A stretch of DNA of 64,000 nucleotides. Origin: Tubiluchus corallicola (taxonomy: Eukaryota > Priapulida > Priapulimorpha > Priapulimorphida > Tubiluchidae). Numbering within the stretch: the stretch's first letter is position 1; every line of letters begins with the position of its first letter. The position numbers were made by a program, and so were the translations under genes. Location of the stretch: the NCBI GenBank assembly GCA_030141605.1, contig JAQGDQ010000466.1:1-64000 (forward strand). The letters are read 5' to 3'. This document shows, one piece after another, positions 44,251 through 57,560 of the stretch. The notes beneath the pieces are model-generated. The model did no database searches. It was not told the origin of the DNA and saw only the letters and a program-made list of their open reading frames with translations.

Positions 44251-45904
44251 AGATTTTGATGAGAGGAGAGGGGGAGGGAGGCAAACAGACCACACCAACT
44301 TTCACACCAAGTTTTGATGACATGATAAATTCATTACTATTTGAACAATTCTGTGATATAATAAATTGAGTAAATATTTCTATTATTTACTATTTCTTTA
44401 CTATTTCTTGTTGCATTTGTACTCCCCTCGCAAAAGGTTACGTACCGTCTCACATCGTCATTTTCTCACATTGTTTTAATTTTTGCAAATTGAAAAATGC
44501 AATTTGAAATCGTCTTCTATAATCTATTTACAAATTGCTCTATCTGACATTCCTACTTTAATAATTGAAATTATTGTTAAGCAAGTAGTTTACTGAGCTA
44601 TAACCATTACCTGACAAAAACATTAGTTCAGCTAATCTTTATGGTAAAAGGTTTTTCTATGTAACATTTTATGCAAAACTTCAACTAACTAGGAATGAAT
44701 ACGCTTTTTCAATTCTAGGCAGTTCAATCGAATATCTTTAAATTAACCGTCATCAATGATAATTATAGTTTATTTGCCTTAAAAGTAAATAATAGAAGTT
44801 TAGCAAATACTGATAACTCAAACCAAATTGAGCATAATGCTTTATGAAAAGTTAACGAAGTTCTAAACTATCACCTTGTTTGTTGCAAGTTAGTTTTAAA
44901 TAAAATTTAACCTCCAAACTGAGATAATTGTTGCAAAATTGTAGCAAAGCTTATTTGGGGTGATCAGAATAGTTCATAGGTCAGTTTGCACTATGTATCA
45001 GTATGAACTATGAATAGTTCATAGGTCAGTTTGCCAAATTCAGCTGCGCTGAATTTGGTTTTCAAATAGATAATTGACCACCAAAAAGACTGGGCAGTTT
45101 CGTCAGACACACTATCGCCTTTAGATTACGTAATTGAGAAAGGACACCCGCATCGGCATTGCGATTTGCCTCTGAATGTGGCCCAGATGCTGTTGCCGAT
45201 TTATTCTCCCCATCTTAGAGGATTGTTCTTGATGATAAGACACATTCAGTCTCATGTATATCTTCGTTAAGCTTGCATTGTGTAACTTAGTGCAGGTTAA
45301 TGTTTTAGCTGGCTGTTTGACTGACATGATCATAAAAAATATAACTGAAACATCTTTCAATACTCACTGAAACGTACGGACCGATCTAAGTTAATTGAAT
45401 GCAAAGCTTGTTTGCTTAGTAAACCAGTTATCCGCTGAATTGTTACAATGTTCACATCACTGTAATGAGAAATCGTCAGCATCATTACAATACTGGCTAT
45501 CACAATTAATTGAAAGTATTCAATGGTTATGGCACATCCTTTTTCTTCCATGGTCATCAGTCACACAATACGACAAAATCACGTTCAGCTTTTTATCGGA
45601 TTTCTCTTTCACCAGAATATTCACCACCCACAAAGTTTAAACCAAATGTTTGTTCTTTTCCACTGATTTAGATTTCTGCCAGTAGACTTTATTTTCTGCG
45701 AGAAAATTAAATTTTCATTTTAAGAGTTTGCCTAAACAAGATTTCTAAAACCAGACATTTCTATCTTTGCCACCAGGTGGTAAATTCCAATTGCAAAATA
45801 ACTCGTAGTTCTATTTTAATTGCAAAAGCAGCAAATTCACATTTATTATTTATTTATTTACTTATTTTTTATTTTCACAAATACAATTAGGACAAAAATT
45901 GAAG

Positions 45905-45968
45905 AGTAAGTTTTCTTTTTTCCTCACAGTGCTTAACAGTAAGTTTTCTTTTTTCCTCACAGTGCTTA
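45905..45968. repeat. Tandem duplication, 33-bp unit
   Basis: AGTAAGTTTTCTTTTTTCC...CACAGTGCTTA occurs twice, starting at 45905 and 45938, with no mismatch seen. Confidence 0.95.
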
Positions 45969-46747
45969 CATTCTATGTTCTTTTTACTAATAATTAGTAA
46001 TTATTATTATTAATTAGTAAGTATTTGTATTAATTGCTTCGTTTAGTGATTTCTGAAAAGACATTCACAATTTTCTCAACATTTGCACTCAAACAATAAA
46101 CGTAAAACCTCTTTCTCCTTGCATCAGTCTAATTCTCTGCCCCTGTTTAATTTATCATAAGTGAATGTAGAACTTAAATTTTGAGATCCAAAACGTTTTC
46201 ACAAGTAAAACTATTCTGCGAATCTGTCTACAAGCGTAGAGCACAACATTGTGCACATTTGTGATGCAACATTTTATAACAGCAAATCTTCACAGCCTTT
46301 CAACGGAATATGAGCAGTGCAAGCCCCGACCGTATGCCCTTCATTGGACTGATTGGAGAACAACTTTCACGGTCTAATGATACTTTCACGGTCACAATAC
46401 ACACTTCCCAGTACAGGCACAAGTTACTTTCCCTTCTCATAAATGCACAGATAATGGATTCCTCGCATAATGGTAAACTCTCTTACTAAACTGCTTTCAC
46501 CACCTAGCCTAAGTGCAATTTGCAAAGAGATAGTGTGACTGGAGTTGTCCTTTTGTGTTGAGACAATTATTATCAATGCTAGAGGTCACTGCACTCTAGT
46601 CTTACGACAAAGATTTAAGCATGTATCTATTGTCACCTTTAATTGCTGAGACACTATTTTATACGAATTTGTTAAAACTGATTAGTGTTACTGTTTGCAT
46701 TATATTCTTACACGGACTTCATGTTGCTTAGAGTTGTTACATCGCAA

Positions 46748-46858
46748 TGTTACATTTTTACACTGTCGAAGGTTATTAAATAAATTCAATTATACAGGTG
46801 TAACAACTCTGTGTTGCATTTTTACACTAACAAACCTTATTAAATAAACTCAATTTTA
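46748..46858. repeat. Tandem duplication, about 63-bp unit
   Basis: Two diverged units with TTTTTACACT...TTATTAAATAAA...CAATT in the same order. Confidence 0.75.
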
Positions 46859-47424
46859 GAAAAGAAAGCTGTTGTTTTGGCTTGATTTTTTAGCAAAAAA
46901 TGTCAATGAAGTTTTCCTTCTATAAAATTTAAACCGGTTCAATTCCCTGCTTTGTAAGTAGTACTGTTATGTGTCATTTTGGATTGTTTTGCTTTCTTAC
47001 GTACAGGACAAACAAAACAGGTCCCAGCACCATGCCCTGCAGAGCGCCTTAACTAACGAATGTTTGTTTTCCAGACTTTTGTCACCACGGGAGCTGTCAC
47101 AAACGTATGCTGTTCATTGACTTCTGTGGCATTGTGATGGAAATGTTCTCAGGCAGAACTTTCTTACCTATCTGTTGGAGCTGCACCAAGATGCAGTGCC
47201 CAATTTCAGGTAATTAGCATAATCAACTGTAATTAACCTGTAATCAACTTCAGCACTCGGTTAAATGGCGATGCCTGTGGGAAAAGCTTATGGTACATAT
47301 TGTATCCTAGAACACCTTAACATTTAAGATTAAACATCTAGGCCATTGTAAACTTAGTTTAAATATTTTTCTATACTATGTTTAAAAGTTGGTAATTCTA
47401 ATTTTATTTTGCTATGTAATAAAT

Positions 47425-47490
47425 ATGCCGAGGCCATCTGTTGGTCAATATGTATGTATGCTGAGGCCATCTGTTGGTCAGTACTTATGT
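47425..47490. repeat. Tandem duplication, 33-bp unit
   Basis: GAGGCCATCTGTTGGTCA starts at 47430 and again at 47463. Confidence 0.95.
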
Positions 47491-47945
47491 TGTTCTTCAC
47501 TTAGTTTCTGGTTTAATTCATTCAGTTCTGTTGAACAAAAGGGTGAATAGATAATTTTTTGCCTTTCTTGAACGTTACATTTAACTATACCACACATGAT
47601 ATGGTATTGAAAATTGCAAGATTATGTCAACGTGCAATCCTTGTTTACCATAGATTAAGTGTGTGCAATACTTTACCAAAGTTGAAATCGATTAAGTACT
47701 TGCCGGAGGACCGGGGTTTTCTGCAGATGTTGGAATCATGAGTGCATGCAATGATGATACATGAAACTGACGCGGTGAGAAAGGTTGATCGATTGATTTT
47801 GCTTTCCCCGAATTTTGTTATTGTAAATTATTCATTGTATTCATTTTTCACTTTTAAAATAACATCAGTAGTTGGAGCGTCTCAGTGGGAGCCAGTTTAC
47901 AATGTCTATGTAAAGTACAGACTTAGTAGTTTAGATCGTTGGGCC

Positions 47946-48109
47946 TGAACGTTTTCGTTTCCATTTAATACAAAAAAGCCTCAAATGTGCACTATTGATG
48001 ACCAAACAGAAAGGAAAATTATCTTATGAACGTTTTTGTTTACATTTAATACAAAAAAGCCTAAGTGTGCACTATTGATAACTAAATAGAAAGTAAAATT
48101 ATCTTATAA
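47946..48109. repeat. Tandem duplication, 81-bp unit
   Basis: Units start at 47946 and 48027 (TGAACGTTTTxGTTTxCATTT...ATCTTAT), with a few substitutions and a small deletion in the second. Confidence 0.92.
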
Positions 48110-49074
48110 GTTAGCGATCTTCAATTACCCTCTGATAATTAAGTGACACAAAACTACGAATGATAATTGATACTAACTATTCAGTAATTGTTCAACAAAT
48201 ATTTGTTCTAAAATTATGCATTTTTGACTGTCTTGTTGATATTCACGATTTGCTAAGCATCTTTCGTGAAACGTACTATAAGGACTCATCACGTTGACAG
48301 TTTATTCATCTTCAGTTTCTGTTGCCTCCCCAAGACACATTCCTAGATTTGGAACAGTGGCTCATCAATCCAGTTTTTCTTTGCACTGCTTATCTATGGA
48401 ATTATTTACGTTAAAGTTGTTTTCCTTTTAATTACCATCTCATATTCTCATTCCAATATTAACAAATTTTGTTATTTCGAAAGTCATGTTCATATTTCCG
48501 CATCTGTGCTCTTAGCATATTGCAACTGGCTTTGTTTGGAGGAATTTCTATAAACTTCTATCAAGTGTAAACACACGTTTCGAACATGTAAACAACTATA
48601 AACACGTATAAAGTATGTATTAGTCAATAATATAAGAGAAATAATATCTTTATTACAATCAATTACAATTACAGACTTTTGTGTTTTTTAAGCTATAATT
48701 GAATTGGATCACATAGGAGTTCTAATGAAGCCGGCAAGTTTGTTGTTCTTTTTGTGTAATCATTTATCGTTAGTTCCTAAACGCCACAACAAATTAAGAG
48801 TCACGCATGGAGAAGTGAATTAACAGATTTTTAAATTAGCTCTTCGTGCAGTCATGATTTATGAGAAGTGTGTGCATTCAGTGCTTTTTCCTAATGGATG
48901 TGTTCCAGTTCTCTGAGTCACTTCCGTTCCTGACGGCATTGGAAGTCACCCAGAAAATCTCGTAACTAAGTTTTGCAAGTTTCGGAAGCGACTCATACTC
49001 CTGTGAAAAATAGCACTGTTGCTGCTGAATAGATCCACTTTGTAACCCTCTGTACAATTTCGTTCAGTCAATAC

Positions 49075-49425
49075 AAGGTTCCCACGGGCAGGGAAAATTC
49101 TGGAAAGCCATGGAAAAGACAGGAAGAAAGATAAATTGGTAAAATGTCAGGGAAAATGATGAAAATGGGCGAAAAGTCAGGGAAATTGGAAAGGGTGAAC
49201 TGATATTTTTGGCAAACATATTTTTCAGCAATTCGTATTCAGATAAAATTTTGCTAGCTCCCAGTTTCAATTTCTGTTCCAAAAATAACAATTAGCCAAC
49301 ACATATGTATGACTGTCCATCCACAAAAATGGTTGAATATGTATACTGGTAGTGCAATTTCTGCTGATCTTGGTCATGGAAAAGTCTGGAGTTATTTTAA
49401 AATTCTGTGGGAACACTAGTTATGA
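49075..49425. repeat. AGTCAGGGAAA-motif interspersed repeat
   Basis: Motifs TGGAAAAGACAGG, GTCAGGGAAAAT, AGTCAGGGAAATTGG and CATGGAAAAGTCTGG recur, with GGGAACCTTGTATTG-type (complement) sequence at one end and GTGGGAACACTAGT at the other. Similar GGGAAAA-rich interspersed repeats occur in many aquatic animal genomes. No coding sequence. Confidence 0.5.
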
Positions 49426-51089
49426 CTACAAAAAACAGCGATAAAGATTTTGTAAAAGTTTGGTTTTCCTAGTCCAATTCTTGATTTCTTGTTGTGGTTC
49501 TTCAGAAAACAAAGCTGAAGTTTCTGGACGAGGATGTGGATGTAGTTCACTCCGATATGGTTTGTAAGTTCCGTTGAGCTTGTGCTAGCTGTTGTATAGA
49601 GCTCATTTTGAGGAAGTTCTATGACATCAGGAAATTTCAAGACAATATTTCTTGGTTTAGGTTAACAAGAAAATCAGCTGCAGCAGTGGCCCAAGAACAC
49701 TTCAATGAGGAACTCCAGACAAAGCTGGTGCATGTATTGTTTTAATGCGTTGGACCTTAAGGTCCTGGCAAAGTCTACAGCCCATAGTCTAATTGGCTTC
49801 TTTTTAGATATTTATACACATATTTTCTTAAAAGTACAGGTTGCCCTGATTAAAATAAATGAGTCCATAATATCTTCTTTCTCTATGTTTCGTACATTGC
49901 TTCTATGTTTCTGAGCAAAAACATCAAGCTCTAACAAACGTTTGATTTTTTTGCCTAAATTTGAGTCAACTGGTCATCAGGGTTGTAATCCTTTTGTATT
50001 GGTCTGAGTATGTTGTCCATTGCAAAATATTTGAGTACAAATTAGGGATTTGTAGCATAATCATATCTCTGTCTTCTTTGTGAGTAATTTATCATAATAA
50101 CCCACTAGAGTCAAATCACTGAACATTCAAGTTTGCTGGTTTTGGGCTAGATTTGATTCACAGCTTAGAATCTCATCTAAAGTGACTCATTTCCATGAAG
50201 ACCCTTTCCAACACACTGGGAGTTCGCTCAGTGTGGGTCGACGTCCATTGCATTTATGCAGTGATCCTCGCCAGGTAGCACCCCGAGCTTCGTTTGCATA
50301 CTTACAATACTTACCATGATCCTACGCAAGCAACGTAGTAAACGAAACCAGTAATAGATAAATTTGTTGAATGATAACGCAAAAATTAGAAACAGTTTGT
50401 ACAATATACATAAACTTTGTCTCTAAAAACAATGTTGTTTGTCATCATGTTATAAAAAAATGTTGAACGCTAAACCAAGTAGAGAAGAGCTGAAACCTGG
50501 CCAGTACACGCTTAAACATATATTTATAGTCAAAATATATTTATTCAGCAATTCCAAGTCTTGCGTGCTATAATGCTCAAATATTCGCGGTACATAGAGA
50601 AGCTTATTTCCCATTAAAACCAAATGTTTCTCATTCCGAACGAAATCACACATTCTGTAATTCAAAAACATTTAATAATTGAACTTTACTAGAGACTTTA
50701 TAATAAGCACTATTAACAAGTTTTGCAAGATTGCACAGTAAATTATCTGCATAGTCATGCCCATGAAAGTGATAACAGTTGTTCAGTATGGCACGCATGA
50801 CAATAACTGCAGCTGCTGTTTAAATCCGCCACAAACTTTCGCGCACTAGAAATTTTGTTTGGAATTTAATAATAAGTTAAATCTTGTGAATTGTTGATCT
50901 AAGATGTAGTTTACGCTCTGCACAGAGAACGATTCCAATCCTTAATAACTGCCATTTATTACATGATGTAATGACTGAATGAATGAAAACCCAGGCATTA
51001 ACAGTTCTGTATTGATTCTGCAAATCTTGGCAGCCTGTGAAACAGTGGATAGTGCCCGACCTGCAAGCGCTCATGATAAACCGTTTACA

Positions 51090-52545
51090 CAGACATTACA
51101 AATTTTTGTTTGTTTTAAATCTCCCGCAATACTATTCCGACCGCGCCATTACATGACGTAATACACGCTCTACGTAAATCAGGGGAAGAAAAGGAATGTT
51201 ACATTATGTCCCAAAAAATTTTTCCATACAAATCTATATTGCTAAGCTTTTCGCTTACCCGCTTTAAGGACATATGTAACAAGAAAAAAAGATTTTTAAT
51301 TATTAAAATGTTTTCACCAATTGGTAATATGTTGCCGACTCTCTCTCCAGGGTGCGTCACTCACTAACCAAAAACGTATTTTTAATCTTTTTGACAAGAT
51401 ATAGTAATTCAAAATTTTGCTCAGGCAGTGACGTATGAGCTACAAATTCTTTGCTTATTTTACAAAGTTTACACAATGTTATCTAAACTTGTTTCAAATG
51501 GACATGTCGTCAAAATGGCTGCATCTAACGGTTTTCTCTTGAGTTTAAATTTACATGCTTTGTACAGCGAGACTGTCGATTTAAGTCGAGTACGTAAAAC
51601 GGCAGTAAATAAGTGATATGAAATTTCAAGACGAATTTTTTAAGCTTTATGTAGGTGGAGTGTTTCCTTGCGCTTTAAAGTATCTCAAGTGTTGGTAATT
51701 TTAGAAAACTTTTTGACACAGCTATTGTCTATGTGGTCACTGTTTCTAATTACTGCTTAAATGATTCTATTATCATTCTATAATATACAAAACCTATGTC
51801 TGCATAAAGGCTTTAGTAGTCTGCACAACTATAATAATATTAAACAAATCTTTTGTAAATAAGTTGTGGTCATGTTCACTTGCCTTACATGAACGACTTG
51901 TGAGACATGGGTTCGATTCTCGTGTAGAAAGTTTCATTTGCCATGCAGATTTTGGTTGTTTTCATAGTATAGAGAGGATGTTTCACGCATGAACATAGCC
52001 GAGACACCTCTGGCAGTCCAGTGGCACATCATCAGGGACTGCACTTGATAATGAACCAGACTCAACTCAGATCATGTTAAAAAACATCTCAATTTTCTGA
52101 TACCATTAATTCAATACATATTTACACAAAATCTTGTGTGAACAGAGCTTAGAAAATGGTGCCAGGGAAAGGGTTAAGAAAATAAATACAGACAAGACTA
52201 GTAATAGTGTACGACATTCCAGTAAAAATGACATAGCGTTTTCTACAAAGGAGTGTGAAGCAATAACATTTTTAATGATTGTGCAGTTTTCTGGCACAGC
52301 AGCCCCCCCCCCCAAACCCCCCAACAAGAGAAACTTTAAAGCACATGAAACCTTCCAAGTCTTTCGAGAAAATAAGCGAAATGCCGCCAAATAATATAGA
52401 TTTAGATGGAAAGTTTTTTGAGACCTAATTTAACAATGCCTTTCCTAGCCTGAATCACTTTTTCGTAGGTGACGTCATGTAATGGCACTCTCGGAACAGT
52501 ATTGAGGAAAGCTTAAAATTAAAGACAAACAAAGATTTCTTTTAT
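51090..52545. mobile_element. Element with diverged inverted ends of about 110 bp
   Basis: The complement of 51090-51200 matches 52436-52545: CCTTT...CTGA...GTAGxG...ACGTCATGTAATGGC...CGGAA.AGTATTG.GG...AAACAAA. The arms have diverged by perhaps a quarter. Between them is a copy of the dispersed repeat (51785-52330). A further direct similarity links 51580-51650 with 52545-52610. It may be an old DNA transposon; target duplications were not identified. Confidence 0.55.
51785..52330 (+). repeat. Dispersed repeat, copy 2 (related to 39085-40010)
   Basis: Shares TCTGCATAAAGGCTTTAG, ACTATAATAATATT, GGGTTCGATTCTCG (B-box-like), TTGCCATGCAG, ATAATGAACCAG and TTTTCTACAAAGGAGTGTGAA in the same order as copy 1. 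Lacks about 380 bp present in copy 1. Ends in a C10 run. Confidence 0.7.
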
Positions 52546-52993
52546 CGCGAGTACGATATATGCATAAAGTTGCAGTAAAGTAATATGATTTTTAAGGCGG
52601 TTTTTCTGAAGCCCTCTTCTTGTCTTTTAACCTGTTTTACACGAAAGCACAACAACATTCTTTTAAATGTAATTGACTGGCCATCACTGATCGATGCACA
52701 AAGCAAAACACAACGTGGTTTTCTAAATCCTGGTCCGCTGAGTGCAAAGGTCAGAAATCCGTTTGCTGACCAGTTTCTTTGTTGCTTAACCTTGCAAATC
52801 ACAGCCTAAAATCATCCATACTGTCAGACATGCCATTATTTTTTTCTCCTTGAAGTAAGGCTTGTAATAACATAACCACCTGGGAAAAATGATGTTTAAG
52901 ACTAAAGGGATTTACAAGCACAATAAGCGAGTTTGAGTTTTCAGATTTAAAAGCATTTTAAAGTATTTGTATTGAAAACAAAGAGGGAAAAAC

Positions 52994-54067
52994 CAGATTA
53001 TTTTACTGTCACAACAAATACGAGGCTGCGTGATAATAATAGCTGTTTAAACAAGACACAGACAATTTTAATTGTTCAAACATAGGCAAACATGGCTCGA
53101 ATCGAAAAGGGTAATCCTCTAAAGTGATTTGTTTACTGAAGACAGAAATTGTCCCTCTCTGGCGCCAACTCTGTTATTATTAAAACTCAATGACAACAAA
53201 TGATTTTTGCCCGCTCTTTAGTATGAATACAACTGCTTTTACATTGCTTTCGTTGATTTAAAGTGTCCTGTTGTTATTGATGGATGCTGCGAATAAAAGG
53301 TCTCTTAGCCATATTTAAGTATTTGATACTTTGACAGAAATTATGAGTAATTTAGATCACCGAGAGAACATTTTGTGTTGCAGACACTGTGTCACAAAAT
53401 TATGTAGCAAAAATGTACCCAGGCAAAGAAAAAAATTCTAGTTTTGGCTGTAGAACAGATTCGTGCAGATAAAATAATTACCTGCGAATTAAATGAAAAT
53501 ACGAGACTACTGATGCAGTTTATACCACTACCACAATTCACAATTAAATGTGCCAGTGTATCAAGGGGGGAAAAACCAGATTCTTTTACCATCACAAAAA
53601 AGACACGGTGGGTGGTAATAATAACCATTTGAACAAGACCCAGACAATTTTAAGCATTCAATCACACAGGCTCGATATAAAAGAGTAAATCTCTAAAGTA
53701 ATTTGTTGCTGAAGACAGGAATTATCCTTCTAAAATCAATCTCCTGCCACCAACCCTGTTTCATTAAAGTGATCTCGGCGAACCGATGAACTCAATTACA
53801 TTGTATTGTTTTTGTCTGCTTTTTTGTAATAATCCTGCTTTTACATTGTTTTCATTGATTTGAAATAGTTTTGTTATTATTTATTGATGTTTCAAAAAAA
53901 TCTCCTACACCATCTCGTACAGAATTAAAGCAAAACACAAGACTAGTGATGCAGTTTTACCGCCCCCCCCCCCCCAAAAAAAAATATATTTGCCAGTGTA
54001 ACAAGAAGACACAGATTTATTTAAGTAAAAGGTTTTGTTTGCTTTCATCCTTGAAATTTACTAAAAC
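52994..54067. repeat. Block W, two tandem units of about 585 and 490 bp
   Basis: Unit one starts at 52994 and unit two at 53577. Both begin CAGATT.TTTTAC..TCACAA, then pass ACAAGAC.CAGACAATTTTAA, GGCTCGA, CTTTTACATTG.TTTC.TTGATTT, then GA.TA.TGATGCAGTTT and TGCCAGTGTA.CAAG. A third, diverged unit is at 56745-57184. Confidence 0.85.
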
Positions 54068-54310
54068 AGTTTTCATTATGCAGCTCTTTCTACTACTTCT
54101 CGACATTCGTTATTGGATAGTGTAGATTCAATAGATATTTTACCCAAGTATGCCTGTCTGTGTAGAGCGTGGCAGAGACGTGTTGTATTAGCACACATGC
54201 TGGAGCACTGAGTGTAGCGATGCGTATGGAAGCAATGATGCACATGAGTGGTCTTCTTCAAACAATTCACTTTAGATATTACACTTTCATATCGAGCCAT
54301 GTTTACTCAA
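54068..54310 (-). repeat. Block Z, diverged second copy on the right
   Basis: Direct counterpart of 57185-57420: TACTTCT.GACATTC.TTATTGG.TAGTGTA, TATTTTAC, CTGGAGCA.TGAGTG and GCGATGCGT. It directly follows block W unit two, just as 57185 follows the third W unit, so W and Z form one composite unit. Confidence 0.8.
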
Positions 54311-54437
54311 GTGTTAGAGCACTTTAAATTCCTCAACTCTTATCTAAACAGCTAATATTATTAAACAGCCTCTCCTTTGTTATCATGGCAAAAGAGGCTG
54401 ATTTTTACCCATATGTTTGCAGAAATTCATTATAAAC

Positions 54438-54600
54438 GCAGGCTTTGAAATTCAAGTGTGTAAATACTCTGCTATGTTTTCTTAAATTTTTCCCAGGTGT
54501 GGAATGCAGGCTTTGAAGTTTAAGTGTGTAATTGTTCTGCTTTATTTTCTTAAATCTTTCCCAAGTGCATAATGCAGTCTTTGAAAATTTTCTGGTTTAT
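54438..54600. repeat. Tandem repeat, 68-bp unit (part of block Y, right copy)
   Basis: The anchor GCAG(G/T)CTTTGAA occurs at 54438, 54506 and 54574, a 68-bp period, with TTTTCTTAAAT.TTTCCCA.GTG in each unit. Block Y continues to about 54770 and is the inverted partner of 39590-39840. Confidence 0.88.
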
Positions 54601-55677
54601 TTTCTTAACTCTTTAGGTGGCGTCTTTCTTTAGGCTCCTAGGCTGATTTATTGACACAAGACAATTTTAAGTAAATTTCAGAAATTTTTCGCATCCCGAC
54701 ACAAACAAAACAAATTCTAAGACGAATATTTATTGGCCTCGGATTTGAAAGCTCTTTCTTTTCACAGGGGTAGCAGTTCTTGAGTGGTTGATTTGCCCAT
54801 GAACTAAATAATATGGAAAAATATTTTTATTCACTGCAAGTTTACAGGAAACTATTAATCCTTTTAAATCAATGGCAGATAGAATTTGAAATGACGCTGA
54901 AATAATTTACAAAAATTTTCCCCCCAGCATTTTCAGTAAAATCTGGTTAAAACTGTTTCACATGTAACGGTATCAGCAGATTTGGCAAAATGTTAATTTT
55001 TCACTGGAAAAAAACAAAAATGTCCCGAAAAAACAAAAACAAAACGAAAATCTTTATCATTTATAGGGCATTCGGTTCATTCAATTTTTCTGACTTAAAT
55101 CTTTCCTGGGATCATTCCCAGGTGTTCAAGTGAGGGTAAATTGCACAAGATGTTAAAATGTGGGAAAATATTTTTCTTTACTTCCGAGCCACTTCCAGCA
55201 ATTTAACCCTGCTCAAAATCAATAAGAAAACTTGAATAAAACAGAAGGTAAATAGTCCTTTGTTAACATTGCTGAGCACTTAAGACTTTCTCCATCTTGT
55301 AAAGAGCCTTTTGTTCAGGTGGCTGAGCACTTAAAACTTTCTCCATTTTATCCAAACAGCAATTATTATTAAGCAGTCTCACCCTTTATTATCACAAGAA
55401 AAGCTTTTAGCCCAATTTTTGCTATACAAACACTTTGGAAAACTTTCAAATCTAAAAAGACATTCCTTTCAATCTTAACAAAACATCTTGTTGCGTGTCT
55501 CCCAGGGCGATATATTATTACACGCATAAACTTCCAACAAAAATAATAGAACACACCTGTGCTTTGATAACAAAGCTCTATTCCCAGTGCTCTCAGACGG
55601 AACTGCATTTGATCTGCAGGTGGCGTGAAGAATATCTAGCGATAAAATCTATGCACTATAGGACTGTTTTGCCCTAG
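54601..55677. other. Rest of right block Y and unassigned sequence
   Basis: To about 54770 this matches the left block Y in inverted orientation (ATTTATTGACACAAGA.AATTTTA, TTGAAAGCTCTTT). From there to block X it is AT-rich with a repeated CTTTCTCCAT motif (55290 and 55341) and no gene. Confidence 0.5.
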
Positions 55678-56490
55678 TTGCGCCCTGTTTAAATACTGGA
55701 AAGAATGGGTTAAAAGACAGACAATATTATCAATAGATGGGAGAATCTTTTTGTTTAGTTAATCTGAAACTCCAAGTGAAAGAGTTCAGAAGAGATGGAA
55801 AGCAAATACAGACAAGAATTTCTATAGAACGTAGAAGCTTTTTTGTTTGGTTAAGCTGCCTACCTGGAACTCCCAGGGGAAGAGTTAACAAAAGATGGAA
55901 AGCAAATACAGACACGAAAGTCAATAGAATGCAGAAGGTTTTTTGTTTGGTTAAGCTGCCTACCTGGAACTCCCAGGGGAAGAGTTAACAAAAGATGGAT
56001 GATTTGGTGAAGTACTTTCTATGCGAACTATTAAAAATAATAGCGACTCTAAACTTTCCCTTGAGAAGGGCATTTGAACTAAATTGTGCTGCACGATAGT
56101 AACACTTTTACAACTTATCGACATTATGTAATCTCTTTTGTCAGAGTTTTAGTATTTTTAGTTCTACAAATTCACGGGGTTTCACAAAAACATCAAAATT
56201 CTCAGTATTGTTTCCCAGTCAAAAATGTCTCAAAGAGGGCTATTTTATCAAAAACGCTAATATATTATTGATGATTTATTATATAGCACTGAACTATAGC
56301 CAAAATTTAATATCTTGGTTGAGTAAAATTTGCTAAACTTTTGACTTAACGCAAATTTGCAGACTTCCTAAAACTGCAGCTTTCTCTAATATATAAAGTT
56401 CTTCAGACTAAAAACTTTCAAAGAAATTTGAAATTCTATCTTTATCAATGATTTTAAACATGCATCGACAGTGCACTCACATTTAAAATT
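55678..56490 (-). repeat. Block X, right copy (inverted)
   Basis: Reverse complement of 36940-37830 in the same internal order. It contains the 100-bp tandem repeat; the anchor TGGAAAGCAA or its decayed form starts at 55796, 55896 and 55996. Confidence 0.82.
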
Positions 56491-56744
56491 AACTTAAAGA
56501 AATCAACACATGAGAAAACTCAGGAAGAGGCGCCAGGAATAGTAACAGAAAATAATTTCTTCTTAATATAGGACGATTTTCGAAAGTTTCTTAAAAGATC
56601 GAGAATAACCCCAAAGGTTTATGCTAAGAAAAGATATTCTACTTTTTTGGGTAAATCTAACAGGTAGTTACTTTTTGGGTAACTGCGGGCGATGAATTTT
56701 GCTCAAATCCAATTCATGATTGACAAGTAAGGAGGTATGAACGA

Positions 56745-57184
56745 ATGTTATTGCAAATGTTGTGCACAAGAACCTTGTATACACTTTATTATGAATACTA
56801 CTACTTTTATATTGTTTTTGTTTATTTGCAATTACATTGTAGTTAGAGACGTTGTCAATTAATTGTCTGTTAGTATAGGACACTTAGACAGGAATTGGAA
56901 ATAATTTAGATCATAGAGAGAATATTTTGTGTTGCAGACAGTGCTCCACGAAATTTTGTAGCGAAAATGTAACCAAAAAAGAAAATTTCTTGTTTCGATA
57001 TGAGAACAAATTCTCATGCTTTCTTGTACAGAGACATATAGATATGTGCGAATTAAAAGAAAATACAAGACTAGTGACGTAGTGTTTACTGCCTCAGTTA
57101 TATTTGCCAGTATATCAAGAAAATGATTTTTTTAGAACCAGGTATTGTTGGCATTACTTTTCATTCTAGGAAATACTAAAGCAG
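56745..57184. repeat. Block W, third unit
   Basis: Shares TTTGTGTTGCAGACA, AATTTTGTAGCGAAAATGTA, TGCGAATTAAA.GAAAATAC.AGACTA and TTTGCCAGTATATCAAG with unit one at 53370-53570. Confidence 0.82.
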
Positions 57185-57560
57185 TTGTTAGAAAGTTTCA
57201 TTATTCAGCCTTTTCTGCTACTTCTTGACATTCATTATTGGGTAGTGTACATACTCTGGATGGTGAAAATATTTTACATAAACATGCAAGTCTGTATACA
57301 GCATAGGAGACACGAGGTGCACTCTCATTAATGCTGGAGCAGTGAGTGACGCGATGCGTGCAAGGAACCAGCGATACACATGGGAGCTCATGGGTAAGAG
57401 TGATTGACAGCCCTGGTGTGTAGCATGCATGTCTAGCAATGGCGGGTGATCCAAGTATAAAATATCATCGGGTAGCATCGGTCAGCCATCTAGTGTACAA
57501 AATCGCAACTAATGCAACTGCTACAATATGTTGCAATAGAAAATCAACAAGTTAGCTAAG
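57185..57560 (-). repeat. Block Z, right copy (inverted)
   Basis: Reverse complement of 40690-41070 by landmarks; about 85 percent identical by eye over its best part. The 86-residue open frame inside has no recognisable family and is not preserved in the left copy. Confidence 0.85.

Larger units (their letters stand above)
44255..51085. other. Long gene-poor stretch; upstream part of the sulfotransferase gene expected here
   Basis: The 5' exon(s) of the minus-strand sulfotransferase should lie in this direction, but no frame with a signal anchor could be tied to it. Several short tandem duplications listed separately are the only structure I can support. Confidence 0.4.
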
